Shown piece by piece: positions 60,505 to 64,000 of a stretch of DNA of 64,000 bases. This DNA is from Zeugodacus cucurbitae. Its lineage: Eukaryota; Arthropoda; Insecta; Diptera; Tephritidae. Numbering within the stretch: the first letter of the stretch is position 1; each line of letters opens with the position of its first letter. Below the pieces are notes generated by a model, which searched no databases, was not told where the DNA came from, and saw only the letters and a program-made list of their open reading frames with translations. The DNA lies in the NCBI RefSeq assembly GCF_028554725.1, contig NC_071667.1:54801501-54865500 (forward strand), in the 5' to 3' direction. A program made the translations under genes and the position numbers.

Positions 60505-60925
60505 ACATTGCATTCACCGATTTCCGAAGTTAGTCTCCAATATTCAAATATTTGGTTTCGAAGTTCGAAAAAGTTACTTTTTAAAGTAATAGTTATTTAT
60601 AACATTTTCCTATTAATTCAATGGTGTATAAAATTTTTCCAAGCTTATATCACAGATGCCATAAGAAGTCCAGATATTTTTTCGATATACAATTTTTTTG
60701 ATTTTTTTTCGAAGATCTAACTGACCCTTAATATCATCTTGCTTATAAGATTGACCGATAAGTTTTATACACCATTAAAATGTAGACTATATCCATGTTT
60801 TGAATTTTTTCCAAATGTACCCTGAAATTAAAAGGCTAATTTTATTAAAAACTCCCTTTTTCCTACTTCGAAACCAAATAGTTTGGCATTGGAGGCTAAC
60901 TTCGAAAATCGGAGAATGCAATTTT
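60505..60925. mobile_element. foldback-type MITE with about 150-base arms
   Basis: The left half and the inverted right half share, in order, ATTGCATTCACCGATTTC (right arm inverse: ATTGCATTCTCCGATTTT), CGAAGTTAG, CTCCAAT, ATTTGGTTTCGAAGT, GAAAAAG and AATGGTGTATAAAA. The arms meet near 60715 with little between them. It is non-coding and could fold into one long hairpin. A piece of the same arm lies at 13420-13471. Confidence 0.7.
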
Positions 60926-62313
60926 AGGTTAGGTTAGGTTACGTGGCTGTCAAACGACGCACCTGGCCTTTGGTAGGCCCATTGTGATACCACTGGGACT
61001 GAGATCCCTCACACTATCGAGTCATCATTTAACCACCCTGTAGTCCTGAAGTGAGAAAGTTCACACAATTTGACATGAGCAACTTCGCCCACATCCTCGA
61101 GAAAAACGCGTCCAATAGTTGCGATCCTTTTTCTGTACAGAGCCTTGCATCCATAAAGAAGGTGTGTAATAGTTTCTTCTTCTTCTTCTTTTTGGCAGCT
61201 CCTGCAGTAATCATTGAAAGGCAGCCCCAGTCTGCTGGCGTGTCTCCCAATCAGATAGTGTCCCGTTAACACCCCTACAAGGGTTCTTGTATCATTCCTC
61301 TTAAATTTCAATAAGCGACAGGTACGGCTCTTATTCCACTCTGGCCACGTTTGTCTGCTTACGGAGCAAGTCGTTACTTGTTTCCATTGTGATTCAGACG
61401 TATCTACTGCATGTTTATCGATTAAGTATTTTCAAGTTGCCAGAGGTATATAGATTGCCTCTTTATTTGCTCCAACTGCATTGTGGTGCCCAATCTGGCT
61501 AGTTCATCTGCCACACAGTTCCCAGGGATGTCACTATGTCCTGGGACCCATTGTAGGTGTATCGTGAAATATGACGTCATTGTCAATAATAAGTCCAATC
61601 ATTCTTTCAGTATCTTAGAAGATATTCTATGAGACTTTAATGATTTTAAATCCGTTTGACTATCCGAGAATATGAATATTTGTCTGGTCGCTAACACTCT
61701 TTTTGACAGAACGAGAAGGCTTTCTTTAATTGCAGTGATATCTGCTTGGAACACACTGCAATGATCCGGTAGCCGGAAGGCGATTCTGGTATCTAGTTTT
61801 TCTGAGAATATCCCACCTCCAACTCGTTTGTCTAGTTTTGACCCGTCCGTGTAAATACTTATCACTGAATCTTTGTCCACTTTTCCCATATCCCACTCTT
61901 CTCTAGAGGGGAATGATATATGTAGTTCAGATTTTAGATTCATTTCTATAGGATTGCGAAAATCCGTCCCATTTGATAGAAATGTGAACTTGCCGAGTAT
62001 ACTAGAATGTCCCCTGTTGCAGGTTTGCAGTAGTGAAGACTCTCTCAGTCTATGTGCCGATATCGCCGCCTGCTGCTTACAGAATATGTCTATAGGCAGT
62101 AAGTGCAGAATAACATCTAACGCCTGGCTCGGCGTTGTTCTGAGAGCTCCACTGATACATATACATGCCGCTCTTTGTAGACTTCCCATGCTCTTTACTG
62201 TGGACTTCTTGTCGATTATTGGCCACCAGACCAATATACCGTATGTCATAATCGGTCTTACCACAGCTGTGTAGAGCCAATGCGATACGCGGGGTGTTAG
62301 TCCCCATTTGCAA
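60926..62313 (-). mobile_element. non-LTR retrotransposon 3' part (end of RT, RNase H, zinc knuckle)
   Basis: Reading leftwards, the minus strand encodes VVRPIMTYGILVWWP and GSLQRAACICISGALRTTPS (end of reverse transcriptase). RNase H follows: ISIYTDGSKL, LPDHCSVFQADITAIKE, FIFSDSQTD and, in another frame, QWVPGHSDIPGNCVADEL. Then come LVGVLTGHYLIGRHASRLGL and the CRSC...THLLYGC knuckle, ending in a stop near 61009. The 3' tail carries three TAACC units at 60926-60943. It has frameshifts, and the usual catalytic Glu of FQAE is Asp. The group is I/LOA/R1-like. Confidence 0.8.
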
Positions 62314-64000
62314 TTTTACTTATGTCTCAATTTTCCAAAAGAATATAGTTTTGCTCTATACCCAGCTGAGTGCAGTACAGTGTTATCAATCAAAATTTCC
62401 AATAATCTGATACCGAAAAACAATAAAAAATTCTAAGAAATCCAATTCCAAAATTCTAAAAAAACAGTCCGTCACTTGGAATGGCCGGCTTGAGGAATGT
62501 ACAATTCAAATTACTATGGGTTTATTACTTTCCCTCTAAGGCAAAGGAATTTTTTAGATTTTGTTCTTTAGAATTTTGCATTCCACCATGGCACAATCGT
62601 TCGAAAACGAATACCATTTTTTTCCTCATACTCTGACTCTAACAATAACTAAGCGCTGCTATTTATTTAGTACGCTTCCGCAATTACAGTCAAGCTCTGT
62701 CATAAAGTGATGCAAACGTTTATATTGGAAAATAACAAAGATACGCTCACAAAAATAATAATTAAACTTTATCTTTGTTGTGGCAGACATTGAGCGCTGA
62801 TAATGTTTATCCACAAAGTGCGCTGAAAATGCGAAAATAAAAATAACAAGTAGATTGATACATACATACACATAATAAAGAAGAAAAATTTGAACATAAA
62901 CAGCAACCATTTTCCAATCAACAACAACGACAACAACTTGTGTTGCCTTTGCCAAGCGGCGAAAATGTCAAAATAATAAAACATTTTAAATTGACATTTG
63001 ATGCTGTTTTTATATGGCGCTCAGCGTGTGGCGCAAATAAAAAATGAGTAAATAAAGCGTAAGCACTGGATAAATGAGAATCATTCGAAAATACCTTGAG
63101 GCTTTAATTTTTAGTGCACTCCCGCTTTGTTTTGTGACGAGAGCACCGCCGAGGGTGAGGCCAACGCGTTGGTTGTTGGCGTGTGTGGGAGCGAGTGCTT
63201 GATGGTAACAAAGGGCGCATCAAAAAATCATAAAAACCACAAAAATGACAACGACTATAATAACGGTTTATAAGGTACCATGGATAGAGACAGTGACAGA
63301 CGTTTGCCGGGAGCATAATCGTTAAATTGTGTCATTTTGCAAAATTTATGCAATTAGAAATTAATATTATACAATTTGGTTGATTGTACGCGCGCGTCTC
63401 ATAAAAATTCTCTTGCCAAAAGGCGGAGAGAGCGAATGAGCTGCGGTGACAGCATGACTGGCATGACTGACGACTGACACTGTCATAAAACTTGTCACAT
63501 TGCGCGGCTCATATCCTGTCGAGCTAGTGCTGGTATCCTCGGCGCGTCCTCCTCGACTGGTGTTGATGACATTTATGCGCTTTTTAACGCATTTTACTAC
63601 ATCTTAGCGCATTTCACATAGTAATAAGACCTCCTCGCTCGTTCGGCAATTGCATTTTTATGCCACTAACGTTCACTTTTATTTCCATTTATTCGCATTT
63701 ATTCGCTTTCATATGTACGCTGCATGTGAACTCCTCACCTTGGCTGAGATGAGACGAACCCCGGTTTGCGCTTCACATTTCGTTCGTTTCACGTTCGCCA
63801 TTGTGTTTCTGCATAAAATGCGTAAATTATTTCATTTTGTGGACGCATTATTAAAATTGTTATTACCATCGAATGAGCTTGAGTTGTCGTAATTTCAACT
63901 AGATTTTATAGTTTCGCTACTGGCTATTAAGTTACTACTACTGTGGCCATTGTTATTGTAATATTGTAGTTTGTGTTCTGTGCTTAGAAATACAAATCTC
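62314..64000. other. non-coding DNA to the end of the window
   Basis: AT-rich to 63300, then a less AT-rich patch at 63300-63650. The 98-codon minus frame at 62955-62659 arises from CAACAA repeats and is not called. No gene is supported. Confidence 0.4.

Noticed and set aside
60926..60943. interstitial telomere repeat
   Set aside because: Only three units, at the 3' end of a retrotransposon, in an order that lacks TTAGG telomeres.
62659..62985. minus-strand frame with a hydrophobic stretch that could look like membrane segments
   Set aside because: It comes from CAACAA-type repeats and AT-rich DNA read in antisense. No start context or domain.
1..64000. tRNA, rRNA or CRISPR features
   Set aside because: No cloverleaf with A and B boxes, no rRNA-like conserved block and no spaced direct repeats were recognised by eye. 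A covariance-model scan (tRNAscan-SE, Infernal) would settle small RNAs.

Overview
The window reads as nuclear DNA of a higher fly (Diptera), probably an acalyptrate close to the tephritid fruit flies. Short dipteran-style introns have GT-AG borders, the coding content matches insect single-copy genes, the intergenic DNA is AT-rich, and the transposon load is heavy and decayed (RTE, RNase H-bearing non-LTR, Tc1/mariner, Bari-like, pogo-like and Helentron-associated-like families). The tephritid placement is inference; no species is claimed.

The first 11.8 kb are gene-dense. In order: RTE retrotransposon scraps (1-960); a six-exon acid sphingomyelinase gene on the minus strand (1647-4372); a RING protein of the RNF212/Zip3 meiotic crossover family, minus (5013-5660); an O6-alkylguanine-DNA alkyltransferase, plus (6114-6686); a U-box/RING ubiquitin ligase of the RNF37/UBOX5 type, minus, two exons (7653-9224); a 108-aa coiled-coil protein that may be Sfr1/Mei5-like, plus (10255-10581); and mitochondrial ribosomal protein S18C, minus, two exons (10709-11197). 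Just beyond lies a possible 5' coding exon on the plus strand (11718-11765) ending in a strong donor. If it is real, much or all of the following 52 kb may be its first intron.

From about 12 kb to 64 kb I find no convincing host protein-coding gene. The stretch is low-complexity and single-copy-looking DNA punctuated by transposon relics: a Bari-like Tc1 element with about 130-bp inverted repeats (14216-15619); two relics of one transposase family facing opposite ways (17252-18037 and 21603-22623); a Tc1-like relic (24948-25470); three mariner relics (35.1, 45.9 and 46.5 kb); five Helentron-associated-like elements, all in the same orientation (13.5, 36.1, 40.1, 52.8 and 58.5 kb); two short inverted-repeat MITEs (45145 and 49414); a foldback element (about 60505-60925); several non-LTR fragments with RNase H or zinc-knuckle ends (18.5, 28.2, 42.2, 56.0 and 61-62.3 kb); and a diverged direct repeat pair (39.5 and 41.4 kb), one copy carrying an RTE relic.

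The genes are independent housekeeping, repair or meiosis units in alternating orientation, not an operon. The closeness of a crossover RING protein, an alkyltransferase and a possible recombination accessory protein is noted but is probably coincidence. I did not find a clearly new biological system. The best leads are the putative first exon with its very large intron, the uniform orientation and terminal hairpins of the Helentron-associated-like family, the foldback element, and the untyped direct repeat pair.
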